Below are positions 32,943 through 43,750 of a DNA stretch of 64,000 bases, in pieces. How positions within the stretch are numbered: the first letter of the stretch is position 1; every line of letters begins with the position of its first letter. The stretch comes from Ooceraea biroi. Taxonomy: Eukaryota; Arthropoda; Insecta; Hymenoptera; Formicidae. The stretch is taken from contig NC_039513.1 in assembly GCF_003672135.1 (NCBI RefSeq), positions 2,046,833 through 2,110,832 of the forward strand. Reading direction: 5' to 3'. Made by a program: the position numbers and the translations under genes. The notes beneath the pieces were generated by a model, which did no database searches, was not told the origin of the DNA, and was given only the letters and a program-made list of their open reading frames with translations.

Positions 32943-33029
32943 TTTTGGAGGCCCGTCCGAGATCGAATTGACGAACGATCGTAAGTGAGACGTGGACAAA
33001 AGTGACGATATTCGTGGACAGTTAGTGCG
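32943..33029 (+). promoter_or_regulatory. Primer-binding-site region and leader of the Ty3/gypsy element
   Basis: TTTTGGAGGCCCGTCCGAGA follows the LTR directly, in the position of a tRNA primer-binding site. The matching tRNA cannot be named from the sequence alone. Confidence 0.5.
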
Positions 33030-34031
33030 GTGCGATTCATGATCCTGCAGTCGATGACCACGGTTATGCACTTTCCGAGAGCGTCGGGAGACCAGACGAC
33101 GTCGTCTGCCGCTGCGGAGACCGATGGCCTGCGAGCGGTGTTGCAGGAACTGCAGCAGCAGCGAGAGGAACGTCGGCGGTTCGAGGAGCAGGTGGAGGCA
33201 AAGCTGCTAGAGCGCGACGAAGCTTTCCGCTAGCTGGAGCAACGCATCGTCACGCAGCTAAGTCCCTCTCCTAATTACCATGCTAGTATATCTGTTCCGA
33301 CGGGCGCGACGGCGAGCGCGAGTACGAGCGGGGTCGCGAGCGCGCGTTCTGGCGCGGATTCTGAGACGTCGGTGCATAGTTTAGGGTTAAAATTAAAGAC
33401 GGATACATTCGATGGGTCGGTTCCGTTGCGGGACTTCCTCGCGCAATTTATGTTGGTCGCGCGTGCGAACGGCTGGGGGGACGCCACGAAAGCGGTGGCC
33501 TTGGTGTCGTGTTTGAGGGGAAGAGCGCGCGCGGTTCTCGGTACATTAGAGGATCCCGAGTTGTTTGCTTTTTCGGAGTTGAAAGCAAAGTTAGAAGTGC
33601 GATTCGGGGAAAGCGAGGATTTTGCGACGCTCGGCGCGGAATTAGAGCGTTTATCGAAGCTCGCGTACCCGGAGTGTACGACGGAGGCGCGCGAGAAGAT
33701 CGCGTGCTCACAATTTGTCGCCGCGCTATCTGACGGATATATTAGACAAGCGCTGCAACTCGAGGGAATAACCTCGTTAAGGATGGCCGTCGAGCGAGCC
33801 AAAACTGTAAAAATAATAAACGAAAACAGTTTCCCGAAGCGAAAAGAGGGAACAGTGGTGAGAATTCCGCCGGCAGAAGTGAGCGTCAGGATGGTCGAAA
33901 GCGGGAAAGTGCAGAGACCGGAAGAGGCGACGCGAAGAAAACGGCCCGTACAGAAAGGACGGACCGAAAGGAAAAAGAGTGTTGGCAATGCGGAGCCAAG
34001 GGTCATTTTCGTGCGGAATGCCCGAGCCTAG
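33030..34031 (+). pseudogene. Ty3/gypsy Gag, broken
   Basis: The frame from 33030 includes a Glu/Gln/Arg-rich coiled-coil-like part (LRAVLQELQQQREERRRFEE). A TAG at 33231-33233 stops it. The same frame then resumes into the Gag core, with HSLGLKLKTDTFDGSVPLRD, FLAQFMLVARANGWGDATKA, VSCLRGRARAVLGTLEDPEL and FAALSDGYIRQALQLEGI. A basic tail follows. A CCHC zinc knuckle (CWQCGAKGHFRAEC, from 33980) lies in a different frame, so there is a frameshift just before it. Gag packages the element RNA; the defects make this copy inactive. It lies directly upstream of the protease, which is cut by the insertion at 34210. Confidence 0.8.
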
Positions 34032-34209
34032 TTAAGGGAAACTAGGTTTTGCCGAGCTCCGCGGGGCCGGCCCGGCAACGAAGGCATAGGCCTCAAGTTG
34101 TAAAATAGATAGGTGCAAGAGAATTCTAGTTGGACGTGTGAGCGGTCAACAGGAGAATCGTTTTTGTTTTAGGGGGGAAATAAACGGGAAATCTTGTGCG
34201 TGTAAAATA

Positions 34210-36641
34210 CAGGGTGTCCCAGACCTACCGTATAAGCCGTGAATGGTAGATTCCTGAGTTCATTTGGAGACGAAAATTCTAATACCAAAATGTCGAGGGT
34301 GTTATAGTTTTTAAACGGGAAAGGTTTAAAGTTTACCAATAAGCTTGTCAAAATTTCGCGCGCTCAGGGACATCGCATATCAAAAGGGCCCTGCTACATC
34401 ACTTCACTCAACTCGATAGAAACATGTTAATGTGTTCGAGTGTTAACTCGAAATTATTATTCACTTCATTTCTTTGTACACTGTTCGTGGACTGACGAAT
34501 ATCAGGATGTTAATAGTTTCTAAATTGTCATACGGAAACTCGATGCGCGTCAAACTTTCAAAGCATTCATGCGAAGCGTGCAACAAATGACGTTTCTTCT
34601 TGTGATGAGAGAAAATCAATACGATCGGTATGAAGTTTTCTGCATGCAATGTGGAAAAAATTGATAAGAAAATATTAACACTATTTTTGATCAATTTATT
34701 AAAAAGAACAAGTATCGTATTGCGCTCGAGTACATCGTTATCCAAAATGTAGAAAGATCAATTACAACGTAATTTTGCGATTTCTGCATCGCGCGCGAGA
34801 ATCAAGATTTCTAACGCCCAATAGACGAATTGGTGCCGTCGTTGAACGTCACGCTCATTCAGTACAGAATGAAGAAGCAATCTTGCAAGCCGTAAACGAT
34901 ACATCAATTACCAGTGTGTGTTAAATGTTTCGCTTAAACAGTACGGAACGAAAAATCGGTGTCGTCGTACAATTCATTACATACCAACTGCAAAAAAGAT
35001 GTACTAACTCATATTAAAAGTTATTTAAAGAAAAAATTAATCGTATGTACCTATTATAAAAGATGTTCGAAATGTCCACCGCCACATTGGATGCACAATC
35101 GCGCACGCCGAAGTAAACTTTGTTGTGCGTTACGCAGCATTTCTGGCGTCACGGTTGCAAATGCCTCGATTATTTTTCCTTCTAATTCCTCACGAGTATT
35201 AATGCGCTCTCGATAAACATATTGCTTTATAGTGCCCCATAAAAAAAATCTAATGGAGTCAGATCCGGAGATCTCGCTAGCTAATTTATGGGACCTTCGC
35301 GACCTATCCATCTCTCTGGATAACTCGCATCCAATACGCGACGTGCGGCTAAAGATGTATGAGGTGGCGCTCCATCGTGTTGAAAATATAGTAATTGTCG
35401 CTGATTTAGAAGTATATTTTCCATTAAATCCACTAAATCAGTTTGTAAAAAGTTTGTGTAAATATGCCCTGTGAGTCTCGCAGGCATTTCAAACGGACCA
35501 ATCTGAAATTGTCATGAAAAATGAAATCTTGTGAGAAATGAAATTCGTGGAACCTTTTACTTTTTTGTAGAAAATTGTAAAACTTACTATCGTGATATTT
35601 AATATGCCAGCCCATAAATTAATAGTGAACCGATGCTGGTAACTTTTTATGTGATATCCGTTTGGATTTTCATTTGCCCAGAGATGCATGTTGTGAGTGT
35701 TAAAAATACCATCGCACGTAAAACAGGATTCATCGGTAAATAAGATGTTATTTACAAATCCGGGTTGATCCTCTTCTTTATTTAACAACCACGTACAAAA
35801 TCTAATTCTTGATTCATAATCTCGGGGCAACAAATTGTGGACTTTAGTAAAATGGTACGCATGGAAACGATTTTCATGTAATATTCGTTGAACCGTACTT
35901 TTTGATGTTGCCAATTCTTAACTCAATTCGCGTACACTGGTAGTTGGTGTATCGTTTACGGCTTGCAAGATTGCTTCTTCATTCTGTACTGAATGAGCGT
36001 GACGTTCAACGACGGCACCAATTCGTCTATTGGGCGTTAGAAATCTTGATTCTCGCGCGCGATGCAGAAATCGCAAAATTACGTTGTAATTGATCTTTCT
36101 ACATTTTGGATAACGATGTACTCGAGCGCAATACGATACTTGTTCTTTTTAATAAATTGATCAAAAATAGTGTTAATATTTTCTTATCAATTTTTTCCAC
36201 ATTGCATGCAGAAAACTTCATACCGATCGTATTGATTTTCTCTCATCACAAGAAGAAACGTCATTTGTTGCACGCTTCGCATGAATGCTTTGAAAGTTTG
36301 ACGCGCATCGAGTTTCCGTATGACAATTTAGAAACTATTAACATCCTGATATTCGTCAGTCCACGAACAGTGTACAAAGAAATGAAGTGAATAATAATTT
36401 CGAGTTAACACTCGAACACATTAACATGTTTCTATCGAGTTGAGTGAAGTGATGTAGCAGGGCCCTTTTGATATGCGATGTCCCTGAGCGCGCGAAATTT
36501 TGACAAGCTTATTGGTAAACTTTAAACCTTTCCCGTTTAAAAACTATAACACCCTCGACATTTTGGTATTAGAATTTTCGTCTCCAAATGAACTCAGGAA
36601 TCTACCATTCACGGCTTATACGGTAGGTCTGGGACACCCTG
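34210..36641. mobile_element. CAGGGTGTCCCAGACC transposon inserted in the Ty3/gypsy protease
   Basis: The ends are CAGGGTGTCCCAGACCTACC and its reverse complement, flanked by TA (34208-34209 and 36642-36643). The terminal inverted repeats are about 710 bp each (34210-34920 and about 35932-36641) and almost identical. The right arm includes the 5' coding part of the transposase, so the left arm holds an extra copy of that part. The element splits the gypsy protease codons just before the DTGSD motif. Confidence 0.9.
35054..36250 (-). pseudogene. DD41D transposase of the inserted element, broken
   Basis: On the minus strand the probable start is within the terminal repeat (MRENQYDRYE-like words near 36240). 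Then come FLTPNRRIGAVVERHAHSVQ, a TAA near 35920, and the helix-turn-helix region ATSKSTVQRILHENRFHAYH. The catalytic part follows: NILFTDESCF, LNTHNMH-type words and FQHDGAPPHTS, then, after a TAG, RSPDLTPLDFF. Forty-one positions lie between the last two catalytic Asp. The C-terminus ends GGGHFEHLL at 35054. Further frameshifts occur near 35580-35500 and 35235. It cannot encode an enzyme. Confidence 0.75.
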
Positions 36642-36643
36642 TA

Positions 36644-39600
36644 GATACGGGTTCGGACGTGTCAATTTTGAATAGGAAATTCGTAGGTTGTACGGAAAAG
36701 AGAGAGGAGGTTCGTGATTGTTATTTGTGGTATCCTACAGGGAGCGAGTCCCCGTTTTGTTCAAAATAAATGCGAATGTCGCTCTTGGGCGCGTGCATGT
36801 TGAGATACCAATTTTCATTGCTGAAATGCGGGAGGATTGTATTCTTGGCGGAGATTTTCTTGCTGAAACCAGACTTCTCGATGGTTTTCTTGAGAAGGCT
36901 CTTGGTCGGCCGATGGAGGGGGGAGATTCTAGAGCGGTTTGTGCCTGCTCGAGGAGCTTTTCTCCTGAGAAGGGCGAAGGCACGCCTCAGCTTTCCCCCC
37001 CGCTCCTGGATATTTTCGAGCGCGAAGTCAAAGATCTGGAATCACGGGAGAAAGAGGTCTTTTACGATTTCCTTGTAAAATATCAGGGTGTGTTTTCTGA
37101 CAGAATTGTTGCAGGTAATTGTGACGCTGTTCATCACGAAATACAGCTAACTGATCCTCGTCCGATTAAACAAGCCCCTCGACGGATTCCGTTACATTTA
37201 CGAGGGGAAGTGAACGATATTATCGAGGAGATGAAGGCACAAGGGGTGATAAAGGAGTCAAATAGCCCTTGGACTTCCCCAGTTGTCTTGGTGAAAAAGA
37301 AGGATGGCAGTATAAGATTTTGTCTAGACTTCCGAAAGTTGAATACCGTAACGAAAAAGGATTCATACCTCTTGCTGAGGATCGACGATATATTGGATCA
37401 GTTAGCGGGTAATATTTGGTTTACCACTTTAGACCTGAAAAGTGGCTATTGGCAGGTAATGTCTTCTAGTGATAGAGAGAAAACGGCTTTTTTCATTGGT
37501 AGTGGATTGTGGCAGTTAAAGTGATGCCTTTTGGGTTGTGTAACGCCCCGGCGACTTTTGAAAGATTAATGGAGAAAGTATTGAGGGGGTTAATTTCCAA
37601 GATTTGTCTTTTTTATTTAGACGATATAATTGTCTACGGGAAAAGTTTTAGAGAAATGATTTCGAATTTAGAAAAGGTTTTTCAGAGATTTAGAGACGCT
37701 AATTTAAGAATCAATCCTAAGAAGTGTGTATTCCTCAAAAGGGAGGTAAAATATCTTGGACATGTTGTATCAGCTGAGGGCGTTACCACTGACCCGGGAA
37801 AGATCTCTGCGGTTGTTGATTGGCCTCTTCCTAAAACAAGGAAGCAGGTACGAAGTTTTTTAGGTTTTTGCTCTTATTATAGAAAATTTGTCAAGAATTT
37901 CTCTTTGTTAGCTAAACCTTTGTATTTATTAACCGAGCAGGGACGGAAGTTCGAATGGTCTTCGGATTGCCAAGCGGCATTGAGCTGCTGAAGAAAGCGC
38001 TGGTTTCGTCTCCGGTTTTATCCTTCCCGTCCGGAGAGGGAAGCTTTATTTTAGATACCGATGCTTCGAACAACGGTACTGGTGCGGTGCTTTCGCAAGT
38101 ACAGAATGCGGTTGAGAAAGTCCTTGCGTATTTCAGTCGCGTATTCAGCAAGCCAGAGAAAAATTATTGCGTTACTCGACGCGAACTTTTGGCGGTGGTG
38201 GACGCCGTAAAATCTTTTCCATTATTTATACGGACGGAAATTTATTATTCGGTCGGACCATAGTTCGTTACGTTGGTTATTGTGTTTTAGAGATTTGGAG
38301 GGTCAACTGACGCGATGGCTGGAGCGCCTCCAGCAGTATGATTTTGAAATCTTTTACAGAAGCGAAAAATCTCATGGAAATGCAGACGGACTCTCGACGT
38401 CCCTGCTTAGAATCAGCTTGTCGGTATTGTGCGAAGACGGAATTGTTTAAAGGAGCTACCCAAGAGGCTGGTGTGGGTCGTATCATTTTCAGGCGCAGTT
38501 TGGAGGAATGGCGTGAAACTCAACTGTAGGATTCTTCGATTGCTACCATTCTCCGGGCAAAAGAGTTCGGCGAGCGACCGGCCTGACAGAGCATAGCCCC
38601 GAGCGAGATGCCGACAAAGCTCTATTGGTCCCAGTGGGACGCCTTAGTGGTGAAGGATGGCGTCCTCTTCAAGAGGTGGGAATCTCCGAGTCAGAAGAAG
38701 AGTATTCTCCAAGTTGTAGTTCCTCGAAACAGGATTAGGAATATATTGGCAGAGGCTCACGATTCGCCACTAGGAGGGCATTTCGGGGTAAATAAGACCC
38801 TGGCGAAGATCAGAAAGGGTTTTTACTGGGCCACGTGTAAAAAGGACGTGGAGAATTGGTGTGCCTCCTGCGAGATCTGCGTTGCCAAAAAGGGTCCATC
38901 AGGGAAGGGGAAGCTGCCGTTACAGATATATAATATGGGAGCCCCCTTTGAACGGCTGCAAACAAATATCCTAGGCCCGCTCCCCACCTCATCGACAGGA
39001 AACAGATACTTGTTAGTTGCGGTGGATTGTTTCACCAAATGGCCGGAGGCTGTTCCTTTGAAGAATAAAAGGGCATCTACTGGCACCGAGGCCTTAGTCG
39101 GTCAACTATTTTCAAGGCATGGGATTCCCCTGGAACTCCATGCTGATCAGGGAAGAAATTTCGAATCTAGGTTGATAGCGGAGATGACAAGGTTACTGGG
39201 CATAAGAAAGACGAGAACTACGCCTCTGCATCCGCAGTCGGATGGACAAGTGGAACGGCAACATCAGACGATCCTGAATTACCTGGCGAAGTTCGTATCG
39301 GAAAATCAAAAGGATTGGAATCGTTGGATCCCTATGTTTCTTCTGGCGTATCGTTCTTCGAGGCAGGAAACTACAGGCGCCACTCCTGCGGAAATGTATC
39401 TTGGAGAAGATCTTCGTTTGCCTCTGAACTTACTCCGGGGAAGTCCTCCATCAGGTGTTTCAGAGAATGTGGAAACGAGGAAGTATACGATGAAACTGAA
39501 GGAGAAATTAGATGAGATACATCGTAGCGCTAGGCGACGTTTCGAAGTGAAGTCAAGAAATATGAAGTCCTGGTATGATCGGCGGGCGAGGAAGGACTCT

Positions 39601-39828
39601 TTCGAGCCGGAACAGAAGGTCTGGCTGTATAATCCTCGTCGGATCAGGGGAAGGGCACCGAAGTTGCAGAGTTCCTGGGAGGGACCGTACGTGGTGGTGA
39701 AAAGGTTGAGTGACATGGTTTTCAATATTAGGAAGTCTCCAAGGCATAGGGGGAAGGTTGTACACGGCGATAGATTAGCTCCTTTTTGTGAAAGACGTGT
39801 TTTAAGGGGGGGATTTGAACGTCCGTAG
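36644..39828 (+). pseudogene. Ty3/gypsy Pol: protease, reverse transcriptase, RNase H, integrase, broken
   Basis: The order is protease (DTGSDVSIL at 36644; CILGGDFL near 36840), reverse transcriptase (about 37.2-37.9 kb), RNase H (about 37.95-38.4 kb) and integrase (38608-39828). RT motifs are SPVVLVKKKDGSIRFCLDFR, TLDLKSGYWQV, VMPFGLCNAPATF and FYLDDIIVYG. RNase H shows FILDTDASNNGTGAVLS and TRRELLAVV. Integrase has an HHCC finger (HDSPLGGHFG, CASCEIC) and a core with HADQGRNFES and DGQVERQHQTI. The first core catalytic Asp appears replaced by Asn in LQTNILGPLP (codon 38965-38967). Frameshifts lie near 36735, 37515, 37980 and 38240, with more up to 38607. The integrase frame is intact over 406 codons. 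No env follows. Confidence 0.85.
38608..39828 (+). CDS. Integrase segment of the Ty3/gypsy Pol (uninterrupted frame)
   Basis: The 406-codon frame starts at the N-terminal zinc-binding region and contains the catalytic core and the basic C-terminal chromatin-proximal part (RRIRGRAPKLQSSWEGPYVV). Integrase joins the element cDNA ends to host DNA. The frame is unbroken, but the Asn at codon 120 sits where the first core Asp is expected, so activity is unlikely. It is not a separate gene; it is the tail of Pol. Confidence 0.75.
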   Translation: MPTKLYWSQWDALVVKDGVLFKRWESPSQKKSILQVVVPRNRIRNILAEAHDSPLGGHFGVNKTLAKIRKGFYWATCKKDVENWCASCEICVAKKGPSGKGKLPLQIYNMGAPFERLQTNILGPLPTSSTGNRYLLVAVDCFTKWPEAVPLKNKRASTGTEALVGQLFSRHGIPLELHADQGRNFESRLIAEMTRLLGIRKTRTTPLHPQSDGQVERQHQTILNYLAKFVSENQKDWNRWIPMFLLAYRSSRQETTGATPAEMYLGEDLRLPLNLLRGSPPSGVSENVETRKYTMKLKEKLDEIHRSARRRFEVKSRNMKSWYDRRARKDSFEPEQKVWLYNPRRIRGRAPKLQSSWEGPYVVVKRLSDMVFNIRKSPRHRGKVVHGDRLAPFCERRVLRGGFERP

Positions 39829-40313
39829 CACTCCGAGCCCGTCGCGATCGTTGGAATAAGAATAATTTAACTATAAGGTAATAATTATAGAATTTGATAC
39901 TTGTCGTGTTTTTGTATTTGCAATTTTGTTTAGGAACCTGGAGGAGGAGCTCGAGATTCTGTTCCAACATCGAACAAGAGGACTGCCCCCCTTGCGGTTT
40001 TGACCGGGGTTTTCCCGCGAGGCGGAGGGTGAATGCCGGGGCAGGGACTTAGGGGTCCTCTTCGGAGGAAGGAAGGGTCCCCGGAAGTTATTCCCCCCCA
40101 GGTCCGAAGAACAAACGTTGACGGCGATTGACAAAGAACATGGTGCGAGATAAAACCACAGGAAGATGCTGAAGGAAGCCAACGTGGAACTGCTGTCTCA
40201 AGAAGTCCTGGTCCGGTAACCTGCGGCAGGAGCCCAGGGTAGGACTGAGGAGGGACGAAGAGGAAGCTATCCCTACGAGACTATCGGGACGACAGTCTTG
40301 CGAGAGGGGGTAG
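39829..40313 (+). other. Ty3/gypsy 3' untranslated region with polypurine tract
   Basis: A GC-rich noncoding stretch is bounded on the right by GCGAGAGGGGGTAG immediately before the 3' LTR. This is the expected polypurine tract for plus-strand priming. Confidence 0.6.
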
Positions 40314-40674
40314 TGTTGTGTCCGGGTGGTTTTGAGAGCCACCCGGTGCAGTGAGCAGTGGCTCGACTGTTAACTGAGCGGAGTCGGATCGGCGAGTCTG
40401 CGGGAGAAGACGCGAGCCTCCTGGCGACGGGTCGTCAAGGGGATAAATTAACAACAACAGAACAACGAGTCGAAGCTTGACCTGGGTCGTGATCGGACGT
40501 GCTGGTGTCAGCTGCGCGAATCTCTGTACCATTGCAATCGGCTGTATTGGATTACAATAAATTGCTCTCTCTACTTAACGCGAGTGTTCCTTTCCCTCAA
40601 GCGCGACCGCGAGTTCCGTGCGCGATCGCGAGTGACGTGTGTGCGTCGAGCTAATTCGCCGCCCGGACGCAACA
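40314..40674 (+). repeat. Ty3/gypsy 3' LTR (361 bp)
   Basis: It is the same length and ends as 32582-32942. ATAT follows at 40675-40678, completing the 4-bp target duplication. Confidence 0.9.
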
Positions 40675-40678
40675 ATAT

Positions 40679-41160
40679 GTTACGTACTATTAACGTACTA
40701 TGTACTATAAGTTATGTATTATTAACGGCGAACGTGCAACTGTGCGTACCACATGCAGTTTCGCGCATATAACTAAATAATAGATCAATGTATCATAAAA
40801 AGACAATATACGGTTGAATTCGGGTAAAAATATCATCTTTTTCAGTTATTATAAAAATATAAAAATTCCTAAGAATAACAAAAAGAAAATTTTTTTTCCA
40901 AGAAAAGTTTTATTTAATTTTTTTGTTTATGTCAATTTGTAGCTCTTAATGTACCATTAAACTTTCATTCAAAACATTTTTTTCTGTCTCTTATTTTGGG
41001 AGTTATACGCAAAAGAATGGAAACGTCCTCTTCGCTTTGAGGACATAAATCAGACCTTTAAAGGGCGATACAACACGAATGAAGTATACCGTTATTCATG
41101 TATTGACTCACTCTACACACCCACAAAATTGCATCAAAATCAAAGAGTTCGGGTTCGCGG
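40679..41160. other. Intergenic stretch, no supported gene
   Basis: AT-rich sequence with TACGTACTATTAACGTACTA dyads just after the gypsy element. I see nothing else. Confidence 0.4.
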
Positions 41161-41164
41161 TGTT

Positions 41165-41485
41165 CCCTTGTCAGTACTACTGTTAAATTGCTTCTGCATA
41201 TTTTTGATCATTAGATTTTTGTATTTTGCCTGTATGAACTGCACTTGTTATGCTACATTCTTTATAATAGTTAAAATAGAATGAAGGCCCAAACGTTTTT
41301 CAGCTACTATATTTTCTAAATCGAAAACCTTCCTGCACTTGCAGCACTTCAGATTTTTTCCTAACTCTGATAAATTTACCATACATTCCTTTATAAATAC
41401 TATTATATAGTCCTTTATAAATACTATTTTCTTCAATCATGTTTTTTATACGTTTTCTGTTTGCTTCCGACATAGCTACAAACAC
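41165..41485 (-). pseudogene. Mutator-like transposase N-terminal fragment
   Basis: On the minus strand, in two frames, the readable part is MVNLSELGKNLKCCKCRKVF, DLENIVAEKRLGLHSILTII and then a decayed tail. A C-x2-C pair followed by an EKR.GLHSI segment is the usual start of the insect Mutator-like domain. This is a short fragment without catalytic residues and is probably unrelated to the copy at 11.9 kb. An upstream MSEANRKRIKNM segment lies in another frame. Confidence 0.5.
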
Positions 41486-42412
41486 ACTTAACTTCCTTGG
41501 CTATTACCTTTTTTTAGCAAACCTGTCATTCGATCTACGAAATTGGCTAGACATAATTGCAAATTAATATAATAATTAATATACGAAGATATCCAACTGG
41601 AAAAATGAAGGTTATTTGATAATGAAGGCCATGTACGGTATATGTGCATTTTGCTCTCGCATCAACACAGAAGCAGCAGTTGCCGGATTTCCGCTTCTCC
41701 CAAAGCGTGCTAGTATACGTGTATACATATAAAACGCAGAGCTGCATTAGTTGTATTAGTGTGTACAGTCTACGCTAAGTCATGAAGTAGGGAGGGGGTC
41801 GCGCTGTACACGGAAAGAGAGCCGAACGTACGCAAAACTTTTGGCTACGATTCCAAACGATGACGTCCTTGTCTGTATTACCAACGTTATAGGGGGAATT
41901 TTGAGGAATTGCAGTATCGAAAATTCTCTTTATTGCTCGTGCAGAATAAAAAATCCTTTTCCACAAATAAAGTATACATAGTAAGAAAGTCCGGACGACA
42001 GGACTTTATATTCAAAATGGAAAAAAGTTCAAAAATTGTAGTTTTGTTATCGACTTGTGACCTAACCTCATTACATTTATTTGCCTAATACGAAAGTTAT
42101 GGACTTTGTATGCACAAAATCGCTGTCGAGCGGTGTGGGGACACAATGACGAAATATGAGCATGCTTTTAGAAGTGAATTTGGATAAAATTCCGAAAAGG
42201 GTACGGGCTTCGATTTTAATGATACTTTGTAAAAAGCTTCCTCTCAGGTTGAAATGAAAGTTTTTAAAAGGATTTTTGGCGAATCTCATAAAAAGGTCAT
42301 TTTTTAATAATAAATTCTCAGAAAATTAACAAAGATCTCTATTTGTATTTAAATGAATATGTATTGATTTTTTTTATGTTTTTACAAAAAGTAATACGTG
42401 TTATAATAAATT

Positions 42413-43339
42413 TTAATTGGTTTTTCCTGGATAAATAGTTTTAATATCTTTCAAAAGTTTCTCAAATGGATCTATATTAAGTTTATGTACACGACGACAC
42501 CACATAAATTCACACATATGTTCAGCCATTCTGTCTGAGTGAACACCACCACATGATAATTCATAGCGCATCTATCGCCAAGATGATTCAATATTTTGAG
42601 TATGCGCGCCGGTTGTAGAATCAACAAATTCCTTGGAATGGTTAACTGTTTTATGAACATATCCATGGTCACTGAGATTAATGTAGCCTTTCCAACAATC
42701 CGTATGAATTTCAGTGCCAGGTGCTACATGTTTTTTTATCAGTGTGATTAAAGAATTCTCGTCTCTTTTATTCTCGGGACAGATTTCTAAACGGTAGTTG
42801 ATTGCATGTCCACGATGAATCATTCCTAAAATCCAGGAGCCATCTACGACACGACCTCTGTGATATTTGCGGCGACCTATTTTACACTCGTCAATTTCTA
42901 CTACTTCGTTTGGCCCGCCAATTAGTCCTTGCTCTTCAAATTCTGCATCTAATGCAAGCATACAAACTTCTCTGCAGTAAGAAATTCTGTCTGCTACCGT
43001 TTCCCAAGATATTTGTTGGTTAACAATAATACTGCTTTCGCGAACAATTTGTTCGAACGTCATATTTACAGAAAAGCAGTACGTTATGATAATACAAGCT
43101 GCAGGCGATATATGACACCTTTCGAACCATGTATTTTCTGCAACAGTCGCTTTATGATAATATTTTCCCTCTTTTCGGCAATAAAAAATGCCACAAATCT
43201 TCTTGGATTCATCAAGAATCATATTACGTTTATGTTTTCGACAATATCTTTCTTTGGGAATTAATCCAACATCCTTCAACCATTGTAATGTAGTAGATGT
43301 ATCTTTCAATATATTTGCTAAACTATAAAAGTTATACAT
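42413..43339 (-). pseudogene. Merlin transposase (ISXO2-like domain) with one premature stop
   Basis: On the minus strand 256 codons run from MYNFYSLANIL to ESSWR, then a TAG at 42569-42571. The same frame continues with MRYELSCGGVHSDRMAEHMC to a TAA at 42413-42415. Recognisable parts: a zinc-ribbon-like N-terminal region (CRKHKRNMIL...CGIFYCRKEGK), VVEIDECKIGRRKYHRGR with the first catalytic Asp, EIHTDCWKGYINLSDHG with the second, and HTQNIESSW with the third acidic position. Merlin transposases are eukaryotic relatives of the bacterial IS1595 group. Total length would be about 308 codons. A single nonsense change is the only defect I see, so this could be a recently inactivated copy. Confidence 0.8.
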
Positions 43340-43442
43340 CCTGTTTCCTGTTTATAGGAAATATGTACTGTAAATAAAAATAGTAATATCTAATTAAATA
43401 TAATAAGTTGAAAAGGCTGTAAAAAATGTGTAGAAAACTGAT

Positions 43443-43720
43443 GCAAGGTATGATATTTCAATAAATCTTCCCCTTACTAAATATGTAATGAGTCTAAACT
43501 ATACTAAAAATAGTAGATATCGAAAAGATTAGCAAGGCCCCTACGCAAGGTATGATATTTCAGTAAATCTTCGCCTTACTAAATATGTAATGAGTCTAAA
43601 CTATACTAAAAATAGTAGATATCGAAAAGATTAGCAAGGCCCCTACGCAAGGTATGATATTTCAGCAAATCGCCTTACTAAATATGTAATGAGTCTACAA
43701 TATACTAAAAACAGCAACGG
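43443..43720 (+). repeat. 102-bp tandem repeat, nearly three copies
   Basis: Units start with GCAAGGTATGATATTTCA at 43443, 43545 and 43647. The third is truncated. It lies inside the Merlin element. Confidence 0.85.
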
Positions 43721-43727
43721 CTAAAAA

Positions 43728-43750
43728 CTAACCTAACCTAACCTAACCCA
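43728..43750 (+). repeat. Short (CCTAA)n telomere-like tract
   Basis: CTAACCTAACCTAACC is the complement of TTAGG, the common insect telomere repeat. Only about four units are present. Similar shorter words lie near 44172 and 50053. Confidence 0.6.

Noticed and set aside
34461..36390. Two identical 94-aa ORFs (34461-34745 minus, 36106-36390 plus)
   Set aside because: They are the same terminal repeat sequence read in both arms and lie antisense to the transposase. There is no motif.
32582..40674. Endogenous retrovirus with env
   Set aside because: After integrase (39828) only a 485-bp noncoding stretch with the polypurine tract remains, so it is a plain Ty3/gypsy retrotransposon.
42413..43339. 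Bacterial contamination suggested by the ISXO2/IS1595-like transposase
   Set aside because: The same family is known in animals as Merlin. The gene sits between eukaryotic-type inverted repeats in continuous AT-rich DNA with no bacterial neighbours.
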